A stretch of DNA of 64,000 nucleotides, taken from contig NZ_CP013420.1 in NCBI RefSeq assembly GCF_001718695.1, positions 2,604,001 through 2,668,000 on the forward strand, written 5' to 3'. Positions 43,761-53,574 of the stretch are shown piece by piece. Each line of letters opens with the position of its first letter. Position 1 is the first letter of the stretch. The notes beneath the pieces were generated by a model. That model ran no database searches and was not told the origin of the DNA. It saw only the letters and a program-made list of their open reading frames with translations. Source of the DNA: Burkholderia ubonensis. GTDB lineage: Bacteria; Pseudomonadota; Gammaproteobacteria; Burkholderiales; Burkholderiaceae. A program made the position numbers and the translations under genes.

Positions 43761-44450
43761 ATGAAGCAGGTTCGTCACTTCCCGTTCGCCACCGCCCGCG
43801 CCGCCTGCGTGCTCGCGGCGGCGGCGCTCGCGGGCTGCGCGCAGATTCCCCGCGAGCCGATCATCCAGCAGCCGATGTCGGCGCAGCCGCCGATTCCGCC
43901 GTCGATGCAGGCGCCCGGCTCGATCTACAACCCGGGCTATGCGGGCCGGCCGCTGTTCGAGGATCAGCGCCCGCGCAACGTCGGCGACATCCTGACGATC
44001 GTGATCGCCGAGAACATCAACGCGACGAAGTCGTCCGGCGCGAACACCAACCGCGCGGGCAACACCAACTTCGACGTGCCGACCGCCGGCTTCCTCGGCG
44101 GGCTGTTCGCCAAGGCGAACCTGTCGGCGGCGGGCGGCAACAAGTTCACCGCGACCGGCGGCGCGAGCGCGGCGAACACGTTCAACGGCACGATCACGGT
44201 GACCGTGACCAACGTGCTGCCGAACGGCAACCTGATCGTCAGCGGCGAGAAGCAGATGCTGATCAACCAGGGCAACGAGTTCGTGCGCTTCTCGGGCGTC
44301 GTGAACCCGAACACGATCTCCGGCGCGAACTCGGTCTTCTCGACGCAGGTCGCCGACGCGAAGATCGAATACTCGGCGAAGGGCTACATCAACGAAGCCG
44401 AGACGATGGGCTGGCTGCAGCGCTTCTTCCTCAACATTTCGCCGTGGTGA
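43761..44450 (+). CDS. flgH: Flagellar L-ring lipoprotein FlgH
   Basis: FlgH forms the L ring in the outer membrane. The 229-residue precursor has a lipoprotein signal with lipobox ALAGC (Cys about 26). The FlgH motifs [20 protein letters not shown] and the C-terminal [20 protein letters not shown] follow. Its stop overlaps the proposed flgI start (TGATG). Confidence 0.96.
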   Translation: MKQVRHFPFATARAACVLAAAALAGCAQIPREPIIQQPMSAQPPIPPSMQAPGSIYNPGYAGRPLFEDQRPRNVGDILTIVIAENINATKSSGANTNRAGNTNFDVPTAGFLGGLFAKANLSAAGGNKFTATGGASAANTFNGTITVTVTNVLPNGNLIVSGEKQMLINQGNEFVRFSGVVNPNTISGANSVFSTQVADAKIEYSAKGYINEAETMGWLQRFFLNISPW

Positions 44451-45643
44451 TGACGATGCGTACCATGCTCGTGCGCGTGATGCGCCACCTCGCCCGATCG
44501 AACCGATCGGCCGCCGTGCGCTGCGCGCTCGCCGCCTGCTGCGTGCTGGCGCTCGTGCCGGCGGCCGCGCGCGCCGAGCGCCTGAAGGACCTCGCGCAGA
44601 TCCAGGGCGTGCGCGACAACCCGCTGATCGGCTACGGCCTCGTCGTCGGTCTCGACGGCACCGGCGACCAGACGATGCAGACGCCGTTCACGACGCAGAC
44701 GCTCGCGAACATGCTCGCGAACCTCGGCATCTCGATCAACAACGGCTCGGCCAACGGCGGCGGCTCGTCGCTGTCGAACATGCAGCTGAAGAACGTCGCG
44801 GCGGTGATGGTCACCGCGACGCTGCCGCCGTTCGCGCGGCCGGGCGAGGCGGTCGACGTCACCGTGTCGTCGCTCGGCAACGCGAAGAGCCTGCGCGGCG
44901 GCACGCTGCTGCTCACGCCGCTCAAGGGCGCGGACGGGCAGGTGTACGCGCTCGCGCAGGGCAACATGGCGGTCGGCGGCGCGGGCGCGAGCGCGAACGG
45001 CAGCCGCGTGCAGGTGAACCAGCTCGCGTCGGGCCGCATCGCCGGCGGCGCGATCGTCGAGCGCTCGGTGCCGAACGCGGTCGCGCAGATGAACGGGATG
45101 CTGCAGCTGCAGCTCAACGACATGGATTACGGCACCGCGCAGCGCATCGTGTCGGCGATCAACGGCAGCTTCGGGCCGAACACCGCGACCGCGCTCGACG
45201 GCCGCACGATCCAGCTCGCGGCGCCGGCCGATTCGGCGCAGCAGGTCGCGTTCATGGCGCGCCTGCAGAACCTCGACGTGAGCCCGGACAAGGCCGCCGC
45301 GAAGGTGATCCTCAACGCGCGCACGGGCTCGATCGTGATGAACCAGATGGTCACGCTGCAAAGCTGCGCGGTCGCGCACGGCAACCTGTCGGTGGTCGTC
45401 AACACGCAGCCGGTCGTGTCGCAGCCGGGGCCGTTCTCGAACGGGCAGACGGTCGCCGCGCAGCAGTCGCAGATCCAGCTGAAGCAGGACAACGGCGCGC
45501 TGAAGATGGTGACGGCGGGCGCGAACCTCGCCGACGTCGTGAAGGCGCTCAACTCGCTAGGCGCTACGCCCGCGGACCTGATGTCGATCCTGCAGGCGAT
45601 GAAGGCGGCCGGCGCATTGCGCGCGGACCTGGAGATCATCTAA
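44450..45643 (+). CDS. flgI: Flagellar P-ring protein FlgI
   Basis: FlgI is the periplasmic P-ring subunit, chaperoned by FlgA. The 397-residue precursor has a signal peptide ending at AAARA. The invariant block [20 protein letters not shown] follows, then [12 protein letters not shown], and the C-terminus carries [20 protein letters not shown] take the ATG at 44450, which overlaps the flgH stop. GTG 44444 and ATGs at 44456 and 44465 are in-frame alternatives. Confidence 0.95.
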   Translation: MTMRTMLVRVMRHLARSNRSAAVRCALAACCVLALVPAAARAERLKDLAQIQGVRDNPLIGYGLVVGLDGTGDQTMQTPFTTQTLANMLANLGISINNGSANGGGSSLSNMQLKNVAAVMVTATLPPFARPGEAVDVTVSSLGNAKSLRGGTLLLTPLKGADGQVYALAQGNMAVGGAGASANGSRVQVNQLASGRIAGGAIVERSVPNAVAQMNGMLQLQLNDMDYGTAQRIVSAINGSFGPNTATALDGRTIQLAAPADSAQQVAFMARLQNLDVSPDKAAAKVILNARTGSIVMNQMVTLQSCAVAHGNLSVVVNTQPVVSQPGPFSNGQTVAAQQSQIQLKQDNGALKMVTAGANLADVVKALNSLGATPADLMSILQAMKAAGALRADLEII

Positions 45644-46636
45644 ATGGCGAATTCCGCGAACTTCTCCAACGCGAACGACCTGTCGCAGCGCTTCGCGCTC
45701 GACGTGCAGGGCTTCGACGCGCTGCGCGCGCAGGTCAAGCAGTCGCCGCAGGCCGGCATGAAGCTCGTCGCGGGCCAGTTCGACGCGATGTTCACGCAGA
45801 TGATGCTGAAGAGCATGCGCGATGCGACGCCCGACGGCGGGCTGTTCGACTCGAGCACGTCGAAGATGTACACGTCGATGCTCGACCAGCAGCTCGCGCA
45901 GCACATGTCGTCGCGCGGGATCGGCGTGGCCGACGCGCTGATGAAGCAGCTGATGCGCAACGCGAACCTCGGCGCGGGCGCGGCCGGTTCGGCCGACGCC
46001 GGCGCGGCCGGGCTCGGGATGGCCGGCGCGGGCATCGCCGGCAACGAGGGCGGCATGGCCGCGATGAACGCGATGGCGCGCGCCTACGCGAGCGCGGCCG
46101 GCAACAACGGCGCGCTGGCGAGCGGGCGCGGCTATTCCGCGGGCAGCGCGCTGACGCCGCCGGTGAAGGGCGCGGGCGGCTCGCCCGACGCCGATGCATT
46201 CGTCGACCGGCTCGCCGGCCCGGCGCAGGCGGCGAGCGCGACGACCGGCGTGCCGGCGCGCTTCATCGTCGGCCAGGCCGCGCTCGAATCGGGCTGGGGC
46301 AAGCGCGAGATCCGCGCGGCCGACGGCTCGACGAGCTACAACGTGTTCGGCATCAAGGCGACCAAGGGCTGGACCGGCCGCACGGTGTCGGCGCTGACGA
46401 CCGAATACGTGAACGGCGAGCCGCGCCGCGTCGTCGCGAAGTTCCGCGCGTACGACTCCTACGAGCACGCGATGACCGACTACGCGAACCTGCTGAAGAA
46501 CAATCCGCGCTACGCGGGCGTGCTGAGCGCGAGCCGCAGCGTCGAGGGCTTCGCGCACGGGATGCAGAAGGCCGGCTACGCGACCGACCCGAACTACGCG
46601 AAGAAGCTCATCTCGATCATGCAGCAGATCGGCTGA
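45644..46636 (+). CDS. flgJ: Flagellar rod-cap / peptidoglycan hydrolase FlgJ
   Basis: FlgJ caps the rod and digests peptidoglycan so that it can pass. The 330-residue protein has the N-terminal rod-binding domain (FDAMFTQMMLKSMRDATPDG, about 47-66). An Ala/Gly-rich linker follows, then a C-terminal glucosaminidase-type domain with GQAALESGWGKREIR and YNVFGIKATKGW. The dual-domain form is the beta/gamma-proteobacterial type. The ATG abuts the flgI TAA. Confidence 0.96.
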   Translation: MANSANFSNANDLSQRFALDVQGFDALRAQVKQSPQAGMKLVAGQFDAMFTQMMLKSMRDATPDGGLFDSSTSKMYTSMLDQQLAQHMSSRGIGVADALMKQLMRNANLGAGAAGSADAGAAGLGMAGAGIAGNEGGMAAMNAMARAYASAAGNNGALASGRGYSAGSALTPPVKGAGGSPDADAFVDRLAGPAQAASATTGVPARFIVGQAALESGWGKREIRAADGSTSYNVFGIKATKGWTGRTVSALTTEYVNGEPRRVVAKFRAYDSYEHAMTDYANLLKNNPRYAGVLSASRSVEGFAHGMQKAGYATDPNYAKKLISIMQQIG

Positions 46637-46740
46637 CCGGGCCGCCGCCGTCCCCCTTGCCGGCTCCTGTTTTCGGACCGCGCCCGGCCCCGCCGCGCGC
46701 GGTTTTGAACGTTTGCGCGAAAAATATCGGAAAATCGATC

Positions 46741-46767
46741 TAAACTTTCGGGCAGCACTGCCGCTAA
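46741..46767 (+). promoter_or_regulatory. Sigma-28 (FliA) promoter upstream of ycgR
   Basis: TAAACTTT (46741-46748), an 11-bp spacer and GCCGCTAA (46760-46767) differ from the FliA consensus at only one base in each element. Predicted start near 46774. An intrinsic terminator begins only about 10 bp later. Confidence 0.88.
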
Positions 46768-46783
46768 GTGTGAGAGACCTGCG

Positions 46784-46812
46784 ACCGGGCCAACGATCTG
46801 GCCCGGTTTTTT
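46784..46812 (+). terminator. Intrinsic terminator between the sigma-28 promoter and ycgR
   Basis: ACCGGGCC/GGCCCGGT arms around an 8-base loop run into TTTTTT. It could end the flgB-J transcript. It would also stop most transcripts from the sigma-28 promoter just upstream unless readthrough occurs. Confidence 0.88.
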
Positions 46813-46859
46813 GCGCACCGGTTCCCGGGCGCTCATGACAAGAAAGAGACCGGCAAGCC

Positions 46860-47615
46860 ATGAATATCGAACTGTCGATGGACCCGAGCCAGGACGCGGG
46901 GCACTCCGGGCCCGACTACGCCCGCCGCAATCCGCTGGAAATCGGCGTGCAGCTGCGCAACCTCGTGAACCGCGGCGATTTCCTGACCGTCGAGTACCCG
47001 GGCGGCCAGCTCGTCACCCGGCTGCTCGAGGTCGACGTCGGCGCGCGCACCTTCACGTTCGACTGGGGCGCGCTCGCCGAGCAGAACAGCGGCATCCTCG
47101 CCGCGGCGCACTGCAAGTTCTCGGCCTCGCCGGAAGGCGTGCGCGTCGAGTTCGGCACCGGCGCGCCGCGCGAGACCCGCTACGAGGGGCTGCCCGCGTT
47201 CGAGGCCGACTTTCCGGACGTGCTGTACTGCATCCAGCGGCGCGAATATTTCCGGGTCGACGCGCCGATCATCGATCCGTACCTGTGCCGCGGCAAGCTG
47301 CCGGACGGCGAGAGCTTCCTGTTCGAGGTGCACAACCTGTCGCTCGGCGGGGTCGGGCTGCGCACGGCCGACGAGCGCGTCGCGGCGCTCGAGCTCGGCA
47401 CGGTGCTGCCCGACGTCGAGCTGGAGCTGAACGGGCACGGCAAGCTGTCGCTCGACCTGCAGCTCGTGTCGCAGCGCTCGACCGAGGTGCCGAACGGCAC
47501 GCGGCGCTACCAGCTCGGCTTTCGCTTCATGTCGCTGCCGGGCAGCGCCGAGAACACGCTGCAGCGCCTGATCACCCAGCTCGAGATGAAGCGCCGCCAG
47601 CTCGCGCGCGCCTGA
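46860..47615 (+). CDS. ycgR: Flagellar brake protein YcgR (PilZ domain)
   Basis: YcgR binds cyclic di-GMP and slows the motor by contacting stator or switch proteins. The 251-residue protein has the N-terminal YcgR domain (about 20-115). A PilZ domain follows, with the c-di-GMP-binding arginines in IQRREYFRVDAP (about 125) and the DxSxxG-like element NLSLGGVGL (about 160). Located between flgJ and flgK, behind a sigma-28 promoter. Confidence 0.93.
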   Translation: MNIELSMDPSQDAGHSGPDYARRNPLEIGVQLRNLVNRGDFLTVEYPGGQLVTRLLEVDVGARTFTFDWGALAEQNSGILAAAHCKFSASPEGVRVEFGTGAPRETRYEGLPAFEADFPDVLYCIQRREYFRVDAPIIDPYLCRGKLPDGESFLFEVHNLSLGGVGLRTADERVAALELGTVLPDVELELNGHGKLSLDLQLVSQRSTEVPNGTRRYQLGFRFMSLPGSAENTLQRLITQLEMKRRQLARA

Positions 47616-47696
47616 CGTCGTTCGCCGCGCCCGCCGGTCGGCGGGGCGCGCCCCGGCCGCCCGCTGCGATTGCGCACGGCGGCCCGCATTTTCCCC

Positions 47697-47723
47697 TCAA
47701 TTTTTTCGATCCGCGGCCGTTAT
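47697..47723 (+). promoter_or_regulatory. Sigma-28 (FliA) promoter of flgKL
   Basis: TCAATTTT (47697-47704), an 11-bp spacer and GCCGTTAT (47716-47723) match the FliA consensus at 6 of 8 positions in each element. It lies 55 bp before the flgK ATG, as expected for late hook-filament junction genes. Confidence 0.8.
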
Positions 47724-47778
47724 ACCGGGAGTCACGCAACCCGGCGGCCGCAGCGCGGCCGACCCTTCAGGATCGCGC

Positions 47779-49764
47779 ATGTCCAATACACTCATGAACC
47801 TCGGTATCAGCGGCCTGAACGCCGCCATCTGGGGCCTGACGACGACCAGCAACAACATCGCCAACGCGGCGACGCCCGGCTACACGATCGAGCGTCCGGT
47901 CTACGCGGAGGCGAGCGGCCAGTACACCGGCAGCGGCTACCTGCCGCAGGGCGTGAACACCGTCACCGTCCAGCGCCAGTACAGCCAGTACCTGAGCGAC
48001 CAGCTGAACAGCGCGCAGACCCAGGGCGGCGCGCTGTCGACCTGGAATACGCTCGTCGCGCAGCTGAACAACTACGTCGGCAGCCCGACGGCCGGGATCT
48101 CGACCGCGATCACCAACTACTTCACCGGGCTGCAGAACGTCGCGAACAAGGCGGCCGACACGTCGGTGCGGCAGACCGCGATGAGCAACGCGCAGGTGCT
48201 GGCCGACCAGCTGAAGGCGGCCGGCGCGCAATACGATGCGCTGCGCCAGAGCGTGAACACGCAGCTGTCCGCCACCGTCGCGCAGATCAATACGTATACG
48301 ACGCAGATCGCGCAGCTGAACCAGCAGATCGCGACGGCGGGCAGCCAGGGCCAGCCGCCGAACCAGCTGATGGACCAGCGCGACCAGGCGGTGTCGAACC
48401 TGTCGAGCCTCGCGGGCATCCAGGTCGTGCGCAACGACCAGGGCTACAGCGTGTTCATGGCCGGCGGCCAGCCGCTCGTCGTCGCCGACAAGAGCTATAC
48501 GCTCGCGGCCGTCACGTCGTCGTCGGACCCGAGCGAGCTGACCATCGTGTCGCAGGGCATCGCCGGCGCGAACCCGCCGGGACCGAACCAGGCGCTGCCG
48601 GATGCGTCGCTGTCGGGCGGCACGCTCGGCGGCCTGCTCGCGTTCCGCCGCCAGACGCTCGACCCCGCGCAGGCGCAGCTCGGCGCGATCGCGACCAGCT
48701 TCGCCGCGCAGGTCAACGCGCAGAACGCGCTCGGCGTCGACCTGTCCGGCAATCCCGGCGGCAACCTGTTCTCGACCGGCAGCCCGACCGTGTTCGCGAA
48801 CCAGGCGAACACCGGCAACGCGACGCTCAACGTGTCGTTCGCGAACCCTTCGCAGCCGACGACGAGCGACTACTCGCTGTCGTACGACGGCGCCAAGTAC
48901 ACGCTGACGGACCGCGCGAACGGCTCGGTGGTCGGCACGTCGACGTCGATGCCGGGCTCGATCGGCGGGCTGAACTTCTCGTTCTCGTCCGGCACGATGA
49001 ACGCCGGCGATTCGTTCACGGTGCTGCCGACGCGCGGCGCGCTCGGCGGGTTCTCGCTCGCGACCGCGAACGGCTCGGCGATCGCGGCGGCGTCGCCGGT
49101 CGCCGTGTCGGCGTCGGGGACCAACACGGGCACCGGCAAGATCACGCAAGGCGCGGTGACCGCCGGCTATCAGATTCCGGCCGGCGGCACGACGCTGACT
49201 TACGACGCGACGACCAACACGCTGTCCGGCTTCCCTGCCGGCACGACGGTGACGATCGCGGGCACGCCGCCGACCACGGTGCCGATCGCCGGCCCGACGA
49301 CGACGGTGCCGTACACCCCGGCGACGGGCGCGACGATGACGATGACGGGCACCGCGGCGGGCGCGATCAACGGCGTGACGATCACGCTGTCGGGCACGCC
49401 GAGCACCGGCGACACCTTCAAGATCGGCCCGTACTCGGGCGGCACCAGCGACGGCAGCAACGCGCTCGCGCTCTCGCAGCTCGTGACCGCGAAGACGCTC
49501 GGCAACGGCACGACGACGCTGACCGGCGCGTACGCGAACTACGTGAACGGGATCGGCAACACCGCGAGCCAGCTGAAGTCGTCGAACGCCGCGCAGACCG
49601 CGCTCGTCGGCCAGATCACGAAGGCGCAGCAGGAGGTGTCGGGCGTGAACCAGAACGAGGAAGCGGCCAACCTGATGCAGTACCAGCAGCTCTACCAGGC
49701 GAACGCGAAGGTGATCCAGACGGCGTCGACGCTGTTCCAGACCGTGCTTGGCCTGTTCAACTGA
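47779..49764 (+). CDS. flgK: Flagellar hook-associated protein 1 FlgK
   Basis: FlgK is the first hook-filament junction protein. The 661-residue product begins with LGISGLNAAIWGLTTTSNNI then ANAATPGYTIERPVY, and ends with the FlgK C-terminal helix NQNEEAANLMQYQQLYQANA. It is about 100 residues longer than the enteric protein. The extra length is in a Thr/Gly/Ala-rich middle region (about 430-560) of the variable surface domains. Confidence 0.96.
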   Translation: MSNTLMNLGISGLNAAIWGLTTTSNNIANAATPGYTIERPVYAEASGQYTGSGYLPQGVNTVTVQRQYSQYLSDQLNSAQTQGGALSTWNTLVAQLNNYVGSPTAGISTAITNYFTGLQNVANKAADTSVRQTAMSNAQVLADQLKAAGAQYDALRQSVNTQLSATVAQINTYTTQIAQLNQQIATAGSQGQPPNQLMDQRDQAVSNLSSLAGIQVVRNDQGYSVFMAGGQPLVVADKSYTLAAVTSSSDPSELTIVSQGIAGANPPGPNQALPDASLSGGTLGGLLAFRRQTLDPAQAQLGAIATSFAAQVNAQNALGVDLSGNPGGNLFSTGSPTVFANQANTGNATLNVSFANPSQPTTSDYSLSYDGAKYTLTDRANGSVVGTSTSMPGSIGGLNFSFSSGTMNAGDSFTVLPTRGALGGFSLATANGSAIAAASPVAVSASGTNTGTGKITQGAVTAGYQIPAGGTTLTYDATTNTLSGFPAGTTVTIAGTPPTTVPIAGPTTTVPYTPATGATMTMTGTAAGAINGVTITLSGTPSTGDTFKIGPYSGGTSDGSNALALSQLVTAKTLGNGTTTLTGAYANYVNGIGNTASQLKSSNAAQTALVGQITKAQQEVSGVNQNEEAANLMQYQQLYQANAKVIQTASTLFQTVLGLFN

Positions 49765-49786
49765 CCGGATTTCGAGGATTGAAGCG

Positions 49787-51028
49787 ATGCGAATTTCCAG
49801 CGCCCAGTTTTTCCAGCTGAACGTCGCCACGATGAACGACCAGCAGGCGCAGCTCGCGCAGCTGTACCAGCAGCTGTCGAGCGGCGTGAGCCTGACGACG
49901 CCCGCGGACAACCCGGTCGGCGCTGCGCAGGCGGTGCAGCTGTCGATGACGTCGGCGACGCTGTCGCAGTACACGAGCAACCAGAGCGCGGCGCTGGCGT
50001 CGCTGCAGGCCGAGGACCAGACGCTGCAAAGCGTGAGCACCGTGCTGACCGGCGTGCAGACGCTGACCGTGCGCGCCGGCGACGGTTCGCTCGCCGACAG
50101 CGACCGTGCGGCGCTCGCGACCCAGCTGCAAGGCTATCGCGACCAGCTGCTGACGATCGCGAACTCGGACGACGGCGCGGGCAACTATCTGTTCGCCGGG
50201 GTCAACAATTCGTCGGCGCCGTTTACGAGCAGCCCGAACGGCACCGTGTCGTATGTCGGCGATTCGGGCACGCGCCAGGTGCAGATCGGCGATTCGAGCA
50301 GCGTCGCGCAAGGCGACAACGGCGCCGCCGTGTTCATGTCGGTGCAGTCGCTCGGCAGCGTCCCGGTGCCGGCGGCGGACGCCGCCAACACGGGCACCGG
50401 CCGGATTACCGCGGTGACCGTGACGAGCCCGTCGGCCGCGACCAACGGCCATCATTTCGCGATCACGTTCGGCGGCACGCCGGCCGCGCCGACCTACACG
50501 GTCACCGATTCGTCGGCCAAGCCGCCGACCACGACGGCCGCGCAGCCGTATACGGCCGGCGCGGCGATATCGCTCGGCGGCGGCATGACGGTCGCGGTGT
50601 CCGGCACGCCGTCGGCCGGGGACTCGTTCTCGGTCACGCCCGGCCCGCAGGCAACCGGCGGCGCCGACGTGTTCTCGACGCTCGATTCGATCGTCGCCGC
50701 GCTGAAGACGCCGGTGACGGGCAATCCCGTCGCGGCCGCCGCGCTGTCGAACGCGATGATGACCGGCTCGATCAAGGTCGGCAACACGATGCGCAACGTC
50801 ACGACGATCCAGGCGGACGTCGGCGGCCGCGAGCAGGAAATCAAGGCAATGCAGGCGGTCACGCAGACCAACTCGCTGCAGGTTTCCAGCAATCTCGCAG
50901 ACCTGACGAGCACCAACATCGTGTCGACGATCAGCCAGTTCACGCAGTTGCAGAACGCGCTGACCGGCGCGCAGAAGGCGTTCGTGCAAATGCAGAACCT
51001 GTCGCTGTTCCAGTACGTCAATCCTTGA
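49787..51028 (+). CDS. flgL: Flagellar hook-associated protein 3 FlgL
   Basis: FlgL connects FlgK to the flagellin filament. The 413-residue protein has a flagellin-like N-terminus (MRISSAQFFQLNVATMNDQQ, then LYQQLSSGVSLTTPADNPVG) and a C-terminal helix that includes ISQFTQLQNALTGAQKAFVQ. It follows flgK by 22 bp. A Thr/Gly/Ala-rich segment in the middle makes it about 100 residues longer than the E. coli protein. Confidence 0.95.
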   Translation: MRISSAQFFQLNVATMNDQQAQLAQLYQQLSSGVSLTTPADNPVGAAQAVQLSMTSATLSQYTSNQSAALASLQAEDQTLQSVSTVLTGVQTLTVRAGDGSLADSDRAALATQLQGYRDQLLTIANSDDGAGNYLFAGVNNSSAPFTSSPNGTVSYVGDSGTRQVQIGDSSSVAQGDNGAAVFMSVQSLGSVPVPAADAANTGTGRITAVTVTSPSAATNGHHFAITFGGTPAAPTYTVTDSSAKPPTTTAAQPYTAGAAISLGGGMTVAVSGTPSAGDSFSVTPGPQATGGADVFSTLDSIVAALKTPVTGNPVAAAALSNAMMTGSIKVGNTMRNVTTIQADVGGREQEIKAMQAVTQTNSLQVSSNLADLTSTNIVSTISQFTQLQNALTGAQKAFVQMQNLSLFQYVNP

Positions 51029-51047
51029 TCGGCGCGCAGCATCGTGC

Positions 51048-51069
51048 GATGTGAGCCTTCGCTCACGTC
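51048..51069 (+). terminator. Stem-loop after flgL
   Basis: GTGAGC/GCTCAC with loop CTTC, extended by CGA/TCG with one mismatch, lies 19 bp after the flgL stop. There is no T-run, so termination strength is uncertain. Confidence 0.45.
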
Positions 51070-51293
51070 GCGCGGTGCGCGTGCCGGTCGCCCGCGCGGC
51101 GACCGGCGCGGTGACCCACGGCCGCCCGGCCGACTCGTTCCCCCGTCATACCGCAAGCCCGCTCCCGGCGCGCCATTGCCGCGCGTGCGGCGGCGCGCTT
51201 GCCAGCCCTATTTCCGCTCCGTACACTGCGCGCCAGATTCCAGACCGGCGCATCCCCCGCAGCCGGCGACCGACAAGACAGGAGCGTGTCCCG

Positions 51294-52601
51294 ATGTCCG
51301 ATTCCTATTTCCCGCGCTGGCGGGTGCAACCGCCCGGCGCGGCCGCGCGCGTCGTCGGCCTCGACGAACGCCTGTCGTGGCCGCAGATGATCGCGATGGG
51401 CGTGCAGCACGTCGTCGCGATGTTCGGCTCGACCGTGCTCGCGCCGCTCCTGATGGGTTTTGACCCGAACCTGTGCATCTTCATGTCCGGCGTCGGCACG
51501 CTGCTGTTCTTCGCGCTGGTCGGCGGCCGGGTGCCGAGCTACCTCGGCTCGAGCTTCGCGTTCATCGGCCTCGTGATCGCGGTGACGGGCTACGGCGGCA
51601 GCGGCCCGAACCCGAACATCCCGGTCGCGCTCGGCGGCATCATCGCGTGCGGCGTCGTGTACGTCGCGCTCGGCGCGATCGTGTCGGCGGTCGGCACGCG
51701 CTGGATCGAGGCGCTGATGCCGCCCGTCGTCACGGGCGCGATCGTCGCGGTGATCGGGCTGAATCTCGCGCCGATCGCGGTGAGGGGCGTGTCCGCGTCG
51801 ACCTTCGACTCGGCGATGGCGCTCGTCACCGTGCTGTCCGTCGGCGGCGTCGCGGTGTTCGCGCGCGGGATGATGCAGCGCCTCCTGATCCTCGTCGGGC
51901 TCGTGATCGCCTACGCGATCTACGCGGCCGCGACCAACGGGATGGGCCTCGGCAAGCCGATCGACTTCGCGATCGTCGCGCATGCCGCGTGGTTCGGCGT
52001 CCCGAGCTTCCATGCGCCGGTGTTCGATCCGCACGCGATGCTGATGCTTGCGCCGATCGCGGTGATCCTCGTCGCGGAGAACCTCGGCCACCTCAAGGCC
52101 GTGAGCGCGATGACGGGCCAGAACCTCGACCGCTACGTCGGCCGCGCGTTCATCGGCGACGGGCTCGCGACGATCGTGTCGGGCAGCGTCGGCGGCACGG
52201 GCGTGACCACCTACGCGGAGAACATCGGCGTGATGGCCGTCACGCGCATCTACTCGACGCTCGTGTTCGTCGTGGCCGCGCTGATCGCGATCGGGCTCGG
52301 CTTCTCGCCGAAGTTCGGCGCGGTGATCCAGACGATTCCGGGGCCGGTGCTCGGCGGCGTGTCGATCGTCGTGTTCGGGCTGATCGCGGTGACGGGCGCG
52401 CGCATCTGGGTCGTCAACAAGGTCGATTTCTCCGACAACCGCAACCTGATCGTCGCGGCCGTCACGCTGGTGCTCGGCGCGGGCGACTTCTCGCTGAAGT
52501 TCGGCGGCTTCGCGCTCGGCGGGATCGGCACCGCGACGTTCGGCGCGATCCTCCTCTACGCGATCCTGCGCAAGGAAAAGGAGCCGGGGCCGGTGGTCTG
52601 A
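51294..52601 (+). CDS. NCS2-family uracil/xanthine permease
   Basis: The 435-residue inner-membrane carrier has fourteen-segment NCS2 architecture. Its signatures are MGVQHVVAMFGSTVLAPLLM (about 32-51), PSYLGSSFAFIG, and the UraA-like SGSVGGTGVTTYAENIGVMA. AENLGHL supplies a substrate-binding Glu. It is most like UraA/RutG pyrimidine permeases. ATG 51294 follows ACAGGAG; the 81 codons of open frame upstream are not conserved. Confidence 0.92.
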   Translation: MSDSYFPRWRVQPPGAAARVVGLDERLSWPQMIAMGVQHVVAMFGSTVLAPLLMGFDPNLCIFMSGVGTLLFFALVGGRVPSYLGSSFAFIGLVIAVTGYGGSGPNPNIPVALGGIIACGVVYVALGAIVSAVGTRWIEALMPPVVTGAIVAVIGLNLAPIAVRGVSASTFDSAMALVTVLSVGGVAVFARGMMQRLLILVGLVIAYAIYAAATNGMGLGKPIDFAIVAHAAWFGVPSFHAPVFDPHAMLMLAPIAVILVAENLGHLKAVSAMTGQNLDRYVGRAFIGDGLATIVSGSVGGTGVTTYAENIGVMAVTRIYSTLVFVVAALIAIGLGFSPKFGAVIQTIPGPVLGGVSIVVFGLIAVTGARIWVVNKVDFSDNRNLIVAAVTLVLGAGDFSLKFGGFALGGIGTATFGAILLYAILRKEKEPGPVV

Positions 52602-52689
52602 CGCCCGGCGCTTGCCCGTCATGGACGGGGACGAATCACGGCGCGGGCGGCGCCACGCTGCCTGCCGCGTCACGCCATTTCACCCCATG

Positions 52690-53574
52690 TCACGCGCCGG
52701 CGTTCGCCTGCGCTTCCAGCCATGCGCAGAACTGCGCGACGACCGGCTCGCCGGCGTGCTCGCGCGGCGTGATCCACCAGTAGCTGCGCGTCGCGATGCG
52801 CGGGCCGGAGAGCGGCATCACGAGCCGGCCGCTCGCGAGCTCGTCGTCGATCAGCGGCAGCGGGCCGAGCGCGACGCCGAGCCCGTCGACCGCCGCCTGC
52901 AGCGCCAGGTAGAAGTGGTCGAACGACTGCCGCTTGCGGCCCTTCATCGTCGCGCCGGCGGCCGCGAACCAGTCGCGCCAGCCTTCCGGGCGCGTATCCG
53001 AATGCAGCAGCACGTGCCGCGCCAGGTCGTCGGCGCGCGCGATCGGCAGGCGCTTCGCCAGCGCGGGGCTGCAGACCGGGATCACGCTTTCGTCGAGAAA
53101 GCGGCCGCTCGCGCAGTTCGGCCAGTGGCCCGGGCCGCGGCGGATCGCGACGTCGAAGCCGTCGAGCATGTCGAGCGGCACGTTCGACGTCGACAGCTTC
53201 AGCTCCACGTTCGGCACGTCGCGCTGGAAGCGCGACAGGCGCGGCAGCAGCCATTTCATCGCGAAGGTCGGCAGCGCGTTGATGCGCAGCACGCGCGCGG
53301 CGCCGGTGCGCCGCAGCCGCTCGGTCGCGAGCGCGATGCTGTCGAACGCGGCACGCACGGTGTCCAGGTACTGGCGGCCTTCGTCGGTGAGCTTCACGCG
53401 CTTGCCGATGCGGTGGAACACCGGCCGGCCGAGCCACGCCTCGAACCCGGCGATCTGCCGGCTGATGGCACCATGAGTCACATGCAGCTCGTCGCCGGCG
53501 GCGCTGAAGCTTTCGTGTCGTGCCGCGGCTTCAAAGGCCCGAAGCGCGGAAAAGGGCGGGAGGTCGCGTGCCAT
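52690..53574 (-). CDS. LysR-family regulator, GcvA-like
   Basis: The 294-residue protein has an N-terminal winged HTH (FSALRAFEAAARHESFSAAG, then VTHGAISRQIAGFEAWLG) of the GcvA subgroup and a C-terminal effector-binding domain (LRINALPTFAMKWLLPRLSR, about 95-115). It is divergent from the chromate-transport pair, and its ATG abuts a perfect palindrome. The effector is not known; control of the chr genes is inferred. Confidence 0.92.
   Translation of the reverse strand: MARDLPPFSALRAFEAAARHESFSAAGDELHVTHGAISRQIAGFEAWLGRPVFHRIGKRVKLTDEGRQYLDTVRAAFDSIALATERLRRTGAARVLRINALPTFAMKWLLPRLSRFQRDVPNVELKLSTSNVPLDMLDGFDVAIRRGPGHWPNCASGRFLDESVIPVCSPALAKRLPIARADDLARHVLLHSDTRPEGWRDWFAAAGATMKGRKRQSFDHFYLALQAAVDGLGVALGPLPLIDDELASGRLVMPLSGPRIATRSYWWITPREHAGEPVVAQFCAWLEAQANAGA

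Noticed and set aside
51051..51293. 81-codon upstream extension of the NCS2 permease
   Set aside because: Not hydrophobic, not conserved in type, and a proper ribosome site precedes ATG 51294.
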